Of a DNA stretch of 64,000 nucleotides, positions 53,794 to 62,921 are shown piece by piece (the first letter of the stretch is position 1; each line of letters begins with the position of its first letter). Position numbers and translations under genes: made by a program. The DNA is from Hyphomicrobium_A sp963745205 (GTDB lineage: Bacteria; Pseudomonadota; Alphaproteobacteria; Rhizobiales; Hyphomicrobiaceae), in NCBI GenBank assembly GCA_963745205.1, contig CAVUWX010000001.1, positions 62,001 to 126,000 of the forward strand. Direction: 5' to 3'. Under the pieces are notes generated by a model. It was given only the letters and a program-made list of their open reading frames with translations, searched no databases and was not told where the DNA came from.

Positions 53794-54603
53794 ATGCAAG
53801 ACGACCCGCAAACCGACACGAAGAACGAGCGGCAAGCTGCGATCCGCGTGCGCGATGTGGTCGTCGCGTTCGGCGAGACCAACGTGCTCGATCACCTCTC
53901 CCTCAATGTGGTCACGGGAGAGATCTTGGGCCTCGTCGGAGGCTCCGGTAGTGGGAAATCGGTTTTGCTGCGCACAATCATCGGCCTGCTCCCAAAGCGC
54001 CAAGGGTCGATTGAGGTTCTGGGCGTCGATCTCGACAAGGCGAGCGGCGCGGAATTGCGAGCGATCGAACGCCGATGGGGCGTCCTGTTCCAGCAGGGCG
54101 CGCTGTTCTCGTCGTTGTCCGTGCGCGAGAATGTGAAATTTCCCATGCGCCAGTATCTCGACCTGTCGCCGGGTCTGATGGACGAGATTGCTCTGGCCAA
54201 GCTCGAGATGGTGGGGCTTAAGACCCGAGACGGCGACAAGCTTCCCTCTGAGCTTTCAGGCGGCATGACCAAGCGGGCGGCGCTGGCACGCGCCCTCGCG
54301 CTCGACCCGGAGATCGTTTTTCTCGACGAGCCGACGTCGGGGCTGGACCCGATCGCCGCCGGCGACTTCGACATGCTGATCCGCACCCTGCAGCGGACGC
54401 TGGGTCTAACGGTGTTCATGGTCACGCACGATTTGGAGAGCCTGGCCACGGTGTGCGACCGCGTGGCCGTGCTGGCGGAGGGCAAGGTCGTGGCCGCAGG
54501 GCCGCTTGCCAGCGTGCAAGCCTCCACCCATCCCTGGGTCAAATCCTACTTCCAGGGCCGCCGCGCCCGCGCCATCGACAACAACGCGCAACCTGCCATC
54601 TGA
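53794..54603 (+). CDS. mlaF: MlaF-type ABC transporter ATP-binding protein
   Basis: A 269-residue ATPase: GLVGGSGSGKSVLLRTIIGL is the Walker A region, LSGGMTKRAALARALALDPE the signature, and IVFLDEPTSGLDPIAAG Walker B with D-loop; the H-loop histidine is in FMVTHDLESL. It lies 6 bases after mlaE and 8 before mlaD, so the three genes form one operon. It energises lipid (probably phospholipid) movement between the membranes. Confidence 0.93.
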   Translation: MQDDPQTDTKNERQAAIRVRDVVVAFGETNVLDHLSLNVVTGEILGLVGGSGSGKSVLLRTIIGLLPKRQGSIEVLGVDLDKASGAELRAIERRWGVLFQQGALFSSLSVRENVKFPMRQYLDLSPGLMDEIALAKLEMVGLKTRDGDKLPSELSGGMTKRAALARALALDPEIVFLDEPTSGLDPIAAGDFDMLIRTLQRTLGLTVFMVTHDLESLATVCDRVAVLAEGKVVAAGPLASVQASTHPWVKSYFQGRRARAIDNNAQPAI

Positions 54604-54611
54604 GGGGTTCC

Positions 54612-55748
54612 ATGGAAATTCGCGCGCGCTACACCTTGATCGGGACGTTCACGCTCGCTGTCGTCGCCACGGTCTTCATGTTCGTCTACTGGCTCAATGG
54701 CAGCGGCGCGCTGCGCTATGGGAGCCGGTATCAGATCCGCTTCGAAAATACCGTGTCGGGACTGCTCACGGGCTCGGCCGTTCTCTTCAACGGCGTTCGC
54801 GTCGGCGAAGTCACAGCGCTCGCGCTAAGCCCGGAGCAGCCGCGGCAGGTCACGGCGACGATTGCGGTCGACTCCGGCGTTCCCGTCCGCGCCGACACTA
54901 AGGTCAGCATCGAGCTCCAGGGCCTCATGGGCGCACCGGCGGTCTCGCTCACGGGGGGCACATCGCAGTCGCCGCCGGATGTTGGCCAGGGCGGATTGCC
55001 GACGCTCATCGCCGATCCCGAGGCCGGTCAGAACATGACGGGGGCCGTGCGCGACGTACTTCACCACATCGATGGGGTGGTATCGGACAACGCCGCGCCG
55101 CTACGCAGCCTGATCACAAATCTCGCCGCGTTCGCCGATGCCCTTGGTCGCAATTCGACGCATGTCGACGGCATCGTCGCCGGGCTCGAGCGGTTGACCG
55201 GCGGAGGGGCCAAAGCGGCGCCCGCGGTGTACGAGCTCACCGCGCCGCGCACCTTCCCCACGTTCGAAAAGCCGGCCAACGCTCAGCTCGCCGTTCGCGA
55301 GCCCACCGCGCTCGATGCGCTGTCCACGGACAGGATACTCGTGCGCGGAACACGGGGCCTCACCTCGATCTCGGATGACGCGAAATGGAGTGACCTGTTG
55401 CCGCTCGTGTTCCAGGCCAAGGTGCTTCAGAGCTTCGAAAACGCAAACCTGCTGCGTCAGTCGAGCCGGCCTTTGGACGGTCTCAACGCCGACTTCCAAC
55501 TCGTGACCGAGTTCCGGAAATTCGATCTCATGACGGGCCCCTCCCCGACGGCTGAAATCGAGTTTTCGGCAAGGCTGCTCACAGCCGACGGCAAGGTCGC
55601 CGCAGCCAAGGTCTTCCAGGTCGAGGAGCCCGCGAATGGGACGGATGCCGCGGCGGCTGCCGCGGCTCTCGATGCCGCATTTGGCAAGCTTGCGGTCGAA
55701 CTCGTTGTGTGGACGTCCAGCGCGATGCGGGGCGCCACTCAAGGATAG
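54612..55748 (+). CDS. mlaD: MlaD/MCE-family protein fused to ABC-auxiliary lipoprotein-type domain
   Basis: A 378-residue protein from ATG 54612 (GAGGGG upstream). The N-terminus has one membrane anchor (TLIGTFTLAVVATVFMFVYW), then the MCE domain (YQIRFENTVSGLLTGSAVLF, GVRVGEVTALALSP, IELQGLMGAPAVSLTGG). The C-terminal 160 residues (APAVYELTAPRTFPTFEKPA, RILVRGTRGLTSISDDAKWS, LPLVFQAKVLQSFENA) match the ABC-type transport auxiliary domain, which is elsewhere a separate lipoprotein. The fusion puts the periplasmic partner on the same chain. It binds lipid in the periplasm. Confidence 0.88.
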   Translation: MEIRARYTLIGTFTLAVVATVFMFVYWLNGSGALRYGSRYQIRFENTVSGLLTGSAVLFNGVRVGEVTALALSPEQPRQVTATIAVDSGVPVRADTKVSIELQGLMGAPAVSLTGGTSQSPPDVGQGGLPTLIADPEAGQNMTGAVRDVLHHIDGVVSDNAAPLRSLITNLAAFADALGRNSTHVDGIVAGLERLTGGGAKAAPAVYELTAPRTFPTFEKPANAQLAVREPTALDALSTDRILVRGTRGLTSISDDAKWSDLLPLVFQAKVLQSFENANLLRQSSRPLDGLNADFQLVTEFRKFDLMTGPSPTAEIEFSARLLTADGKVAAAKVFQVEEPANGTDAAAAAAALDAAFGKLAVELVVWTSSAMRGATQG

Positions 55749-55871
55749 GCTGGGCTTGCGGCCGTCCAAACCTAAATCACAGTCCCGTACAAAATCTCAC
55801 ACGAGCAGCATACGGGGTGGGCTTGCGCTTGGTTTCTTTGCTCCGACCGATCCTCAGCAAAGGTGCCAACC

Positions 55872-56579
55872 ATGCTCGCCATGACCCTCTCGACGGAAAT
55901 CGATGCCAGCCATCCCACCCCCGGGGCGTCCTATGCAGCGCACGGATTGGACAATTGGATTCGACGGACGGGGCCCAAAGTGATGCAGGCCCGCGAGCAC
56001 GTATTCTTCGAAGGGGATCCAATCACTCACATCTACCAAGTCGAGCACGGCACGGTGTGTCTCTACAAGACGTTGCAGGATGGCCGCCGCCAGATCGTTG
56101 ACTTTGCTCACCCTGGCGACTTCATCGGGCTTGGCGCTGGAGGCGATCATGTCTTCAGCGCCCAGGCGATTACATTGGCGCGGCTGCGCTGCCTGCCTGC
56201 TGGCGCCCTGCATGAGGTCGCCTGCCACAACCCCGAAATCGGCATGCAGCTTTATCGGGCCCTCTCTGACCAGCTCCTGGCGGCGCGCGATCTGCTGCTC
56301 ACCGTTGGGCAGCGCAATGCGACCGAGCGGCTGGCGGCGCTGCTGCTGGCGCTTTCGCGGAGGAACGAGCGCAACGGGGCCAATCAGGCCCGCATAGCTC
56401 TGTCGATGACGCGTGCCGACATCGCCGACTTCCTCAGTCTGACGGTCGAAACGGTGAGCCGCACCTTCACGAAGCTGCGCCAGAGCGGGATCATCGATCT
56501 CGCGCACAGCTCGCTCGTGGTCATCAAGGATCGCCACGCGCTCGAGCAGCTCGCGGCAGGGGAAGCGAACGCCCTTTGA
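55872..56579 (+). CDS. Crp/Fnr-family transcription regulator, FixK-like
   Basis: A 235-residue protein from ATG 55872, with AAGG eight bases upstream; GTG 55863 is an alternative. It has the cyclic-nucleotide-fold domain (REHVFFEGDPITHIYQVEHG then TVCLYKTLQDGRRQIVDFAH, PGDFIGL) and a C-terminal helix-turn-helix (MTRADIADFLSLTVETVSRT then FTKLRQSGII) with the E-x2-SR recognition helix of FNR/FixK. The N-terminal cysteine cluster of true FNR is absent, so it probably does not sense oxygen by itself. It lies amid genes preceded by TTGA-N6-TCAA boxes and is a natural candidate to bind them. Confidence 0.88.
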   Translation: MLAMTLSTEIDASHPTPGASYAAHGLDNWIRRTGPKVMQAREHVFFEGDPITHIYQVEHGTVCLYKTLQDGRRQIVDFAHPGDFIGLGAGGDHVFSAQAITLARLRCLPAGALHEVACHNPEIGMQLYRALSDQLLAARDLLLTVGQRNATERLAALLLALSRRNERNGANQARIALSMTRADIADFLSLTVETVSRTFTKLRQSGIIDLAHSSLVVIKDRHALEQLAAGEANAL

Positions 56580-56629
56580 TCAATTCAAACGTTGGCGGTG
56601 AGCGGGCCGATTCGATGAGAGGCGCCGCA

Positions 56630-57121
56630 ATGACCGAAAAGGCCTACTGGTTCGTTGCCGCCGTCTTCCGCGAGATCGATGATCTCGCGGCAACGCTAGC
56701 GAAACTGCGCGCCCACGACCTTCTGGGGGAGGGAATCTTAGTTCTTGCTGCGCAACTTGGCGATTTACCCAAGAAACTCAATCACTCGGGATCAGGCGAT
56801 ATAGCGATCGCCACCATTGATCGTGTCTCGGGTGGCTGGCAGTACGGGGCGAGCCCGGAGGCGGAGCTTGGTTGCGGTCTGCGCAAACTGCTCGAGGCGG
56901 CGCAGTCCGCCGGAGTGACGGACGGCAACGATAAGTCGTCGCCAGCAAGCGATGGCAAGGGGCGTGTCTATGCTCAGTTGCGCCAGGACGCCGATGATGG
57001 GTCCAATATTCTTGTCGCCAGCGTCGCCAGTCCGGCAGAGCAGCTATCGGTGGCGCGCATTCTTTTGCGACAGAAATGCGAACGCGTCTTGACGCATGAG
57101 ATCGCCGTGCCCGCCTGCTAG
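56630..57121 (+). CDS. Conserved hypothetical protein
   Basis: A 163-residue protein from ATG 56630, with GAGAGG seven bases upstream. It has no signal peptide or membrane helix. The N-terminus MTEKAYWFVAAVFREIDDLA and the alternating hydrophobic pattern suggest an alpha/beta fold, and KGRVYAQLRQDADDGSNILV looks like a beta strand pair. I do not recognise a family. It lies 50 bases after the Crp-type regulator and 69 before the acyl-CoA synthetase, so it may be in an operon with either. Confidence 0.6.
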   Translation: MTEKAYWFVAAVFREIDDLAATLAKLRAHDLLGEGILVLAAQLGDLPKKLNHSGSGDIAIATIDRVSGGWQYGASPEAELGCGLRKLLEAAQSAGVTDGNDKSSPASDGKGRVYAQLRQDADDGSNILVASVASPAEQLSVARILLRQKCERVLTHEIAVPAC

Positions 57122-57190
57122 GTTCGGTCCCTGAGCGGCCGGCTGTCGGTCCAGCCGACCCGCTACCGTGACCGCAGGGGCAGGCAGATC

Positions 57191-59881
57191 ATGACCATAC
57201 GCAATCTCGATAAGCTGCTGGCTCCGAAGTCGGTGGCCTTCATCGGCGCGAGCCAGGAGCCGGCGAGCGTCGGTGCGATCGTGACGGCCAATCTGGCTGC
57301 CGGCGGCTTTGCCGGGCCGATATGGTTGGTCAATCCGCACCATCGGAGCATCAATGGCGTAAGGTGCTATGCTTCGGTCGCCGAGCTGCCCGGCGTGCCC
57401 GATCTTGGTGTGATCGCGACACCGCCAGTGACCGTGCCCGGCCTGATCGCAGAGCTCGGCTCCAAGGGAACGCGCGCGGCCGTCGTGATCACTGCAGGAG
57501 TGAGCGGGGTGCTGCGCGGCGAGATGCTGAAAGCGTCGCAGCCGACATGCCTGCGCATTGAGGGTCCGAACTGCCTCGGCCTGCTGTTGCCTGAAATCGG
57601 ACTGAACGCCAGCTTCAGCCACCGCATGCCGCTCAAGGGTGACCTCGCCTTCCTGTCGCAATCGGGGGCGCTCATCACTGCGATCGTCGATTGGGCGAGC
57701 GCGCGCGGCATCGGCTTCTCGCACGTCGTCTCGCTGGGCGACATGGCGGACGTCGATTTCGGAGATTTGCTCGACTATCTCGCCGGCGATACCCGGAGCC
57801 GCGCGATCCTGCTCTACATGGAGCAGTTGACGCAGGCGCCGAAATTCTTGTCAGCCGCGCGCCGCGCTGCCCGCGTGAAACCGGTGATCGTGCTGAAGGC
57901 GGGACGCAACGCGTCGGCCGCCAAGGCCGCAATGTCGCATACGGGGGCGCTCGCGGGCTCGGATGCCGCCTACAACGCCATTTTCCGTCGCGCCGGTCTC
58001 TTGCGCGTCAAGGAGCTCGGCGAGCTGTTCGACGCGGCCGAGATTCTTTCGCAGGCGCCGGCGCTGGCCGGCGAGCGGCTTGCGATCATTACCAATGGGG
58101 GAGGCGCGGGCGTGCTGGCCGCCGACACCCTCGCCGACCTCGGCGGTCGCCTCGCAGAGCTGTCGCCGAACACGAAGGCCGGGCTCGACCGTGCACTGCC
58201 GCCCACGTGGTCGAAGGCTAATCCCGTCGACATCATCGGTGACGCCGGTCCGCAGCGCTATCGCGATGCGCTCGAGGCCGTCTCTGCCGACGATGGTTGC
58301 GATGCCGTGCTCGTCATGAATTGCCCGACCGCGCTTGCCTCCAGCGAAGCGGCGGCGGATGTCGTCGTCGACGCAAACCAACGTCGAATCGCGGCGCGCA
58401 GGCGGTCGAAACCGCTACTGACCAACTGGCTCGGCGATGGTGCCGCCACGGCGAGCCGCAAACGCTTCGCCGACGCCGGCATTCCCACCTTCGAGACACC
58501 CGACGCGGCGGTGTGCGGTTTCATGCAGCTCGTCCACTACAAGCGCGCTCAGGACGAGCTGATGCAAACGCCGCCTTCGTTGCCGGGCGGTCTGCACTTC
58601 GATCGCGAGCGGGCTCACGCCATCATTGCCGCGGTTCTCGGCAGCGGTCGCAAGGTCCTTTCCGAGGTCGAGGCGAAGGCGTTGCTTGCGAGCTACGGGA
58701 TACCTGTCGTGCGGACCGAGACGGCGGCCGACCCCGCGGGGGTGGAGGTTATCGCGGCGGACATCCTCAAGCGCGAGAATGCCTGCGTGCTCAAGATCCT
58801 GTCGGACGATATCTCGCACAAATCCGACGTGGGCGGCGTCCGCCTCGCCATCAAGACCGCGCAGGAGGCGGCAGACGCCGCGCGCACCATGCTCGCGAAG
58901 GTGCACGCGACGCAGCCATCGGCCTTGATACGCGGATTTACCGTTCAACCCATGATCGTGCGGCCGCACGCGCACGAGCTCATCATCGGCGTGAGCGAGG
59001 ACCCGACTGTCGGGCCGTTGATGATGTTCGGCGCCGGCGGCACGGCGGTTGAGGTGATTGCGGACACCGCGCACGCCCTGCCGCCGCTCGACCTCAAGCT
59101 TGCGGGCCAGCTCATCGACGAGACGCGCATAAGCAGGCTGCTTGCCGGCTATCGAGATCGGCCACGCGCCGATACCGCTGCGATCGCACAAGCGCTCGTC
59201 CGGGTGAGCTACCTCGTGACCGACCATCCCGCAATTCGGGAGCTCGACATCAATCCGCTGTTGGCGGACGAGCACGGGTGCATCGCCCTCGATGCGCGCG
59301 TGCGCGTCGCCGATCCCACCGTTGAGCCGCGCCATCCTATGACCGTGCGTCCCTACCCCGTCGAGTGGGAGAAGGAGGAGATGGTCGCAGACATCGGCCG
59401 CGTGTTGCTGCGGCCGATTCGCCCCGAGGATGAGGCGCTCTATGCTCGCTTCTTCGAGCGCATGTCGGCGGATGACGTACGCATGCGCTTTTTCACGGCG
59501 CGCCCCGATCTGTCGCACAAGTTTCTCGCCCGCATGACCCAAGTCGATTACGCGCGCGAGATGGCTTTCATCGCAGTCTCAGTTGTCGACGGTGAGCTGC
59601 TCGGCATCGCGCGCCTCATCGCCGAGCCCGACTACGTGCGGGCCGAATTCGCAATTCTCGTGCGCTCCGACCTTAAGGGGAAGGGACTTGGCTGGCGGCT
59701 GATGCAGCACCTCATCGCTTATGCGCGGGCGGAGGGCCTCAAGGAGATCCATGGGGAGGTGCTCGCGACCAATGTGACCATGCTGAAAATGTGCGGCGAA
59801 CTGGGGTTTGAGATCGAGGCGACGGAAGCGGATATCGGGCTGCGACTCGTGCGTCTCCGCCTCGGCAGTGCGTCGGTTTAG
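57191..59881 (+). CDS. ADP-forming acyl-CoA (acetate-CoA) ligase fused to GNAT acetyltransferase
   Basis: An 896-residue multidomain protein. Order: CoA-binding domain (LDKLLAPKSVAFIGASQEPA), succinyl-CoA-ligase-like domains with the phosphohistidine region (GALITAIVDWASARG; KAAMSHTGALAGSDAAYNAI), ATP-grasp domain (ALLASYGIPVVRTETAADPA, CVLKILSDDISHKSDVGGVR, REISELDINPLL variant IRELDINPLLADEHG), then a GNAT domain at about 715-890 (LARFFERMSADDVRMRFF variant, VRSDLKGKGLGWRLMQHLIA). It would make acetyl- or another acyl-CoA with ATP or run in reverse to make ATP. The fused GNAT domain resembles Pat enzymes that acetylate lysines. Its stop overlaps the convergent permease. Confidence 0.88.
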   Translation: MTIRNLDKLLAPKSVAFIGASQEPASVGAIVTANLAAGGFAGPIWLVNPHHRSINGVRCYASVAELPGVPDLGVIATPPVTVPGLIAELGSKGTRAAVVITAGVSGVLRGEMLKASQPTCLRIEGPNCLGLLLPEIGLNASFSHRMPLKGDLAFLSQSGALITAIVDWASARGIGFSHVVSLGDMADVDFGDLLDYLAGDTRSRAILLYMEQLTQAPKFLSAARRAARVKPVIVLKAGRNASAAKAAMSHTGALAGSDAAYNAIFRRAGLLRVKELGELFDAAEILSQAPALAGERLAIITNGGGAGVLAADTLADLGGRLAELSPNTKAGLDRALPPTWSKANPVDIIGDAGPQRYRDALEAVSADDGCDAVLVMNCPTALASSEAAADVVVDANQRRIAARRRSKPLLTNWLGDGAATASRKRFADAGIPTFETPDAAVCGFMQLVHYKRAQDELMQTPPSLPGGLHFDRERAHAIIAAVLGSGRKVLSEVEAKALLASYGIPVVRTETAADPAGVEVIAADILKRENACVLKILSDDISHKSDVGGVRLAIKTAQEAADAARTMLAKVHATQPSALIRGFTVQPMIVRPHAHELIIGVSEDPTVGPLMMFGAGGTAVEVIADTAHALPPLDLKLAGQLIDETRISRLLAGYRDRPRADTAAIAQALVRVSYLVTDHPAIRELDINPLLADEHGCIALDARVRVADPTVEPRHPMTVRPYPVEWEKEEMVADIGRVLLRPIRPEDEALYARFFERMSADDVRMRFFTARPDLSHKFLARMTQVDYAREMAFIAVSVVDGELLGIARLIAEPDYVRAEFAILVRSDLKGKGLGWRLMQHLIAYARAEGLKEIHGEVLATNVTMLKMCGELGFEIEATEADIGLRLVRLRLGSASV

Positions 59882-61266
59882 AGAGTGCCGGCGCCGTTTG
59901 AGCTGGCCAAGACCACGAAATCAAAGAGAATAAAGAGCACACAGCAGAGTAAGCCGGCGAGCGGCACCCACCGCGGGCACCGGAACTGGCCCTCGGGGTT
60001 GGGGTCATCCCGCATCTTGATCCGCAGCAGTGCCAAGTTGATGAGCGAGAACATGGCTAACGTGATGCGCGCCGACAGATCGGCGAGTTGCGCGATCGGC
60101 AGCAGAAGACTGAAGAACAGGACGATCGCCACCGACGCCGCAGTCGACAGCAGGGGCGTTTGGGTGGTCGAGCTGATCTGCCCGAAGGCCTGCGGCAGAA
60201 CGCCTTGCCGCGAAAGGCCGTACATAATGCGGGAGGCCATGATGACGTTGACGACGATGCCGTTGAGCGTGGCGACGATGGCGATCGCGCTCATGACGCG
60301 CGGCGAGGCCCCCGTCAAGCGCTCGAAGACGAGGGCGATCGGTGCGTTGGAGGCCGCGAGCTCCGTCGGACCGACGGCGATCAGCGCAACCCACATCACC
60401 AGCACATAGAGAACGGTGGTGATTGCGAGCGTGTAAATGATGGCGCGGGGCAGCGTCCGGCTCGGGTCCTTGACCTCCTCGGCGATGTTGACGATGCCCT
60501 CAAAGCCGATGAACGCGAACACCGCGAGCAGCGAAGCGGTGAAGATGCCGCTCCAGACGCTCGCGTCGGGGGTCAGCGGAAGCATCTCGGGCAGGCGCGT
60601 GATGACGTCCGGCTCGAACAGAAAGCCCGCGGCAATCACCATGGCGAGCCCGCCCAGCTCGATGAGCGTCATGAGACCGGCGAAGGAGACGGATTCGACG
60701 ATGCCGCGGCCCGCGATGGCGCCCATCGAAAGCACGACGGCTGCGATGAGGACTTTGTCAGGCAGCGGGACGAAGACGCCGATGTAGCCGGCGGCGCCGA
60801 CGCTGATGGTGGCCGCCGACACGAGCGACATGGCGATGCACAAGAATCCGACGAAGGCGGCGATGCGCTCCGAGCGGAAGGCCGCACGCGCATAGGCCGC
60901 CTCGCCTGCGGCGACCGGCATGCGGACGCCGAGCTCGGCGAGCGAGAGGCCCGTGAGGCCCATGAGGAGGCCCGCGGCGATGAAGGCGATGGGCGCGTGC
61001 ATGCCCGCGCGCGATGCCGCTGCAGCAACGAGCACGTAGATACCCGCACCGATCGTTACACCGAGGCCATAGAGCACGACGTGCGTGAGGGTGAGTGCCC
61101 GGCGCAACGCGGGCGGACCCGCGGATGGGGAAGCCACGGCTTGATCGGGGGCGCCGCCTTCAGCCGGCATGTCGCTCGTTTGCTTGATGCTCAATTTCTG
61201 TGCGCCGGTTCGCTGGTTAGTGGAGGTTGAGAGTAATCCGATCCGTCGAGCCTTGATCCCGGTCAT
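59878..61266 (-). CDS. APC-family amino acid permease
   Basis: About 460 residues with 12 hydrophobic segments. ALTLTHVVLYGLGVTIGAGI with GAGIYVLV is the first helix with the unwound G-x-GIY motif of APC transporters; VFAFIGFEGIVNIAEEVKDP is helix 6 with the F-x-GFE motif, and PRAIIYTLAITTVLYVLVM follows. It would import amino acids or related amines by H+ or Na+ symport. ATG 61266 gives a long polar N-terminus and coincides with a FixK-like box; ATG 61170 is a likely shorter start. It converges on the acyl-CoA synthetase with a four-base overlap of stops. Confidence 0.88.
   Translation of the reverse strand: MTGIKARRIGLLSTSTNQRTGAQKLSIKQTSDMPAEGGAPDQAVASPSAGPPALRRALTLTHVVLYGLGVTIGAGIYVLVAAAASRAGMHAPIAFIAAGLLMGLTGLSLAELGVRMPVAAGEAAYARAAFRSERIAAFVGFLCIAMSLVSAATISVGAAGYIGVFVPLPDKVLIAAVVLSMGAIAGRGIVESVSFAGLMTLIELGGLAMVIAAGFLFEPDVITRLPEMLPLTPDASVWSGIFTASLLAVFAFIGFEGIVNIAEEVKDPSRTLPRAIIYTLAITTVLYVLVMWVALIAVGPTELAASNAPIALVFERLTGASPRVMSAIAIVATLNGIVVNVIMASRIMYGLSRQGVLPQAFGQISSTTQTPLLSTAASVAIVLFFSLLLPIAQLADLSARITLAMFSLINLALLRIKMRDDPNPEGQFRCPRWVPLAGLLCCVLFILFDFVVLASSNGAGTL
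61253..61266 (-). promoter_or_regulatory. Possible FixK-like half-degenerate box between permease and kinase genes
   Basis: TTGATCCCGGTCAT differs from TTGA-N6-TCAA only in the last base. It lies between divergent genes: 54 bases before the kinase start and upstream of the permease start if that is at 61170. It is weaker than the two exact boxes at 50990 and 52579. Confidence 0.3.
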
Positions 61267-61319
61267 CCCGCGAGGTTAGAGCAATTCTGTTGCGTACGCC
61301 GGAGAGCCGCCTGAGCGCC

Positions 61320-62921
61320 ATGCCCCCTTCCGCCAATTTGACCACAGAGCCCGAAGAGCGCGAGATCGCCGCCTTCCTCAGCGATGCAGCCACCTATCAA
61401 GGCCGTGTCGCACAGGTAGATGTGGTCGAGACGCACATCGCTCGCGTGTTTCTGGTGGGCGAGGAGGTCTACAAGGTCAAGAAGCGGGTCAATCTGCCGT
61501 TTGTCGATTTCTCGGCGCTGGAGAACCGCCGCCGCGCCGCTGAGCGCGAGTTTGAGATCAATCGGCCGCATGCGCCGGGGATCTACCTGGGTGTTGTTCC
61601 AATAGTTCGCCGCGATAGCGGCCGCCTGGCGCTGGGTGGAGAGGGGCGCATCGTCGACTGGGCCGTTCACATGCGCCGCTTTCCGGAGGCGGCGGTACTG
61701 GTCAACCGAGCGATGCAGGGTTCGCTCCCCGACGATCTCGCGAAGGCACTGGCGAACATGGTTGCCGGCTATCACCGGCAGAGCGTCGTTGCCGCGACCC
61801 GCGACGGAAGGCAGGCATTCGAGCCAGTCGTCCGCCAGTTGACGGTGGCCTTCGGGAATGGACAGGGCGCGGGAGCTGCAACCGCAGCCTCGGCCTTCGC
61901 TGGCCGCCTCGGCCCGGCCTTCGACCGGGCGGCGCCCCTGCTCGCTGCGCGCGGACAGGCCGGCTGCATCCGACGCTGCCATGGCGATCTTCACCTCGGC
62001 AACATCGTGCTGATCGACGGAGCGCCGGTTGCCTTCGACGCGCTCGAGTTCAGCGAGATGCTGGCGACTATCGATGTGCTTTACGATCTCGCATTTCTGC
62101 TGATGGACCTCGATATCCGTGGCGACCGGCATGCGGCCAACATCGTCCTCAACGACTATGTGAACGCCGCGCCCGTCGGCGGAGAGGTGGAGGGGCTCGC
62201 CTGCCTGCCGCTGTTCCTGGCCTGCCGCGCCGGCGTGCGCGCCGTGGTGGCGATGGCCCGCAGCGCGCAGCTCGAGGGCAAAGAACAGGAGGCGCAGCAG
62301 CTCAGCGCCGGGCAGCATGTGGAGCTGGCCGCGGCCTACCTTGATCCACCGCAGCCGCTGCTCGTCGCCGTCGGCGGACTTTCTGGCACCGGCAAGTCGA
62401 CGCTTGCGGCGAAGCTTGCGTCTCGCCTCGGCGGCGCGCCGGGAGCGCTGCACGCGCGTAGCGACGTGGAGCGCAAGCGTCTCTTCGGTGTACCCGAAAC
62501 CCAGCGGCTCGATCGCCAGCACTACCGCATCGGCGTCACCGAACGCGTGTACGGCATTCTCGAGGCTAAGGCGCGTCTCGCGCTGACGGCGGGGCACTCC
62601 GTCATCGTGGATGCGGTCTTCGCCAAGCCTGAGGAGCGGTCCGCGATCGAGGCGGTGGCGCGTGGGTCCGGTCGGCGCTTCGTCGGGCTGTGGCTCAGTG
62701 CGCCGGCCGAGACGCTCATTGCGCGGGTCGAGCAGCGGCGAGGAGACGCTTCCGATGCCGATCGCCGTGTCGTGAAAGAACAGCTCGGCTACGATCTCGG
62801 CCCCATCACCTGGAGCGTCGTCGATGCGTCAGGCTCGCTATCGCGCACGCTCGACAACGTCGAGGCTGCGCTAGTGGACGCCAGCGTCAGGCTGGAGGCA
62901 GCAAGACCGCGGCGCCCGTGA
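61320..62921 (+). CDS. Two-domain kinase: aminoglycoside phosphotransferase-like plus AAA/zeta-type P-loop ATPase
   Basis: A 533-residue protein from ATG 61320. The N-terminal 340 residues resemble an APH/choline-kinase-like fold (FLVGEEVYKVKKRVNLPF as the nucleotide-binding lysine region, CHGDLHLGNIVLIDGAPVAF then DALEF as catalytic loop and metal motif). The C-terminal 180 residues hold a P-loop kinase (LLVAVGGLSGTGKSTLAAKL), with HARSDVERKRLFGVPE and SVIVDAVFAKPEER. This architecture is common in proteobacteria as a 'bifunctional aminoglycoside phosphotransferase/ATP-binding protein' of unknown substrate. It overlaps the convergent alcohol dehydrogenase by 35 bases. Confidence 0.85.
   Translation: MPPSANLTTEPEEREIAAFLSDAATYQGRVAQVDVVETHIARVFLVGEEVYKVKKRVNLPFVDFSALENRRRAAEREFEINRPHAPGIYLGVVPIVRRDSGRLALGGEGRIVDWAVHMRRFPEAAVLVNRAMQGSLPDDLAKALANMVAGYHRQSVVAATRDGRQAFEPVVRQLTVAFGNGQGAGAATAASAFAGRLGPAFDRAAPLLAARGQAGCIRRCHGDLHLGNIVLIDGAPVAFDALEFSEMLATIDVLYDLAFLLMDLDIRGDRHAANIVLNDYVNAAPVGGEVEGLACLPLFLACRAGVRAVVAMARSAQLEGKEQEAQQLSAGQHVELAAAYLDPPQPLLVAVGGLSGTGKSTLAAKLASRLGGAPGALHARSDVERKRLFGVPETQRLDRQHYRIGVTERVYGILEAKARLALTAGHSVIVDAVFAKPEERSAIEAVARGSGRRFVGLWLSAPAETLIARVEQRRGDASDADRRVVKEQLGYDLGPITWSVVDASGSLSRTLDNVEAALVDASVRLEAARPRRP

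Noticed and set aside
56577..56589. TTGATCAATTCAA after the Crp-type gene as a FixK box
   Set aside because: The spacing between TTGA and TCAA is five and not six bases, and the first half overlaps the end of the coding sequence.
58415..59542. Open frame of 375 codons opposite the acyl-CoA synthetase
   Set aside because: It is the antisense shadow of the ATP-grasp and GNAT part of a conserved gene.
60088..61230. Open frame of 380 codons opposite the amino acid permease
   Set aside because: It is antisense to a clear APC transporter. The translation is extremely charged and repetitive (Asp, Glu, Arg, Gly).
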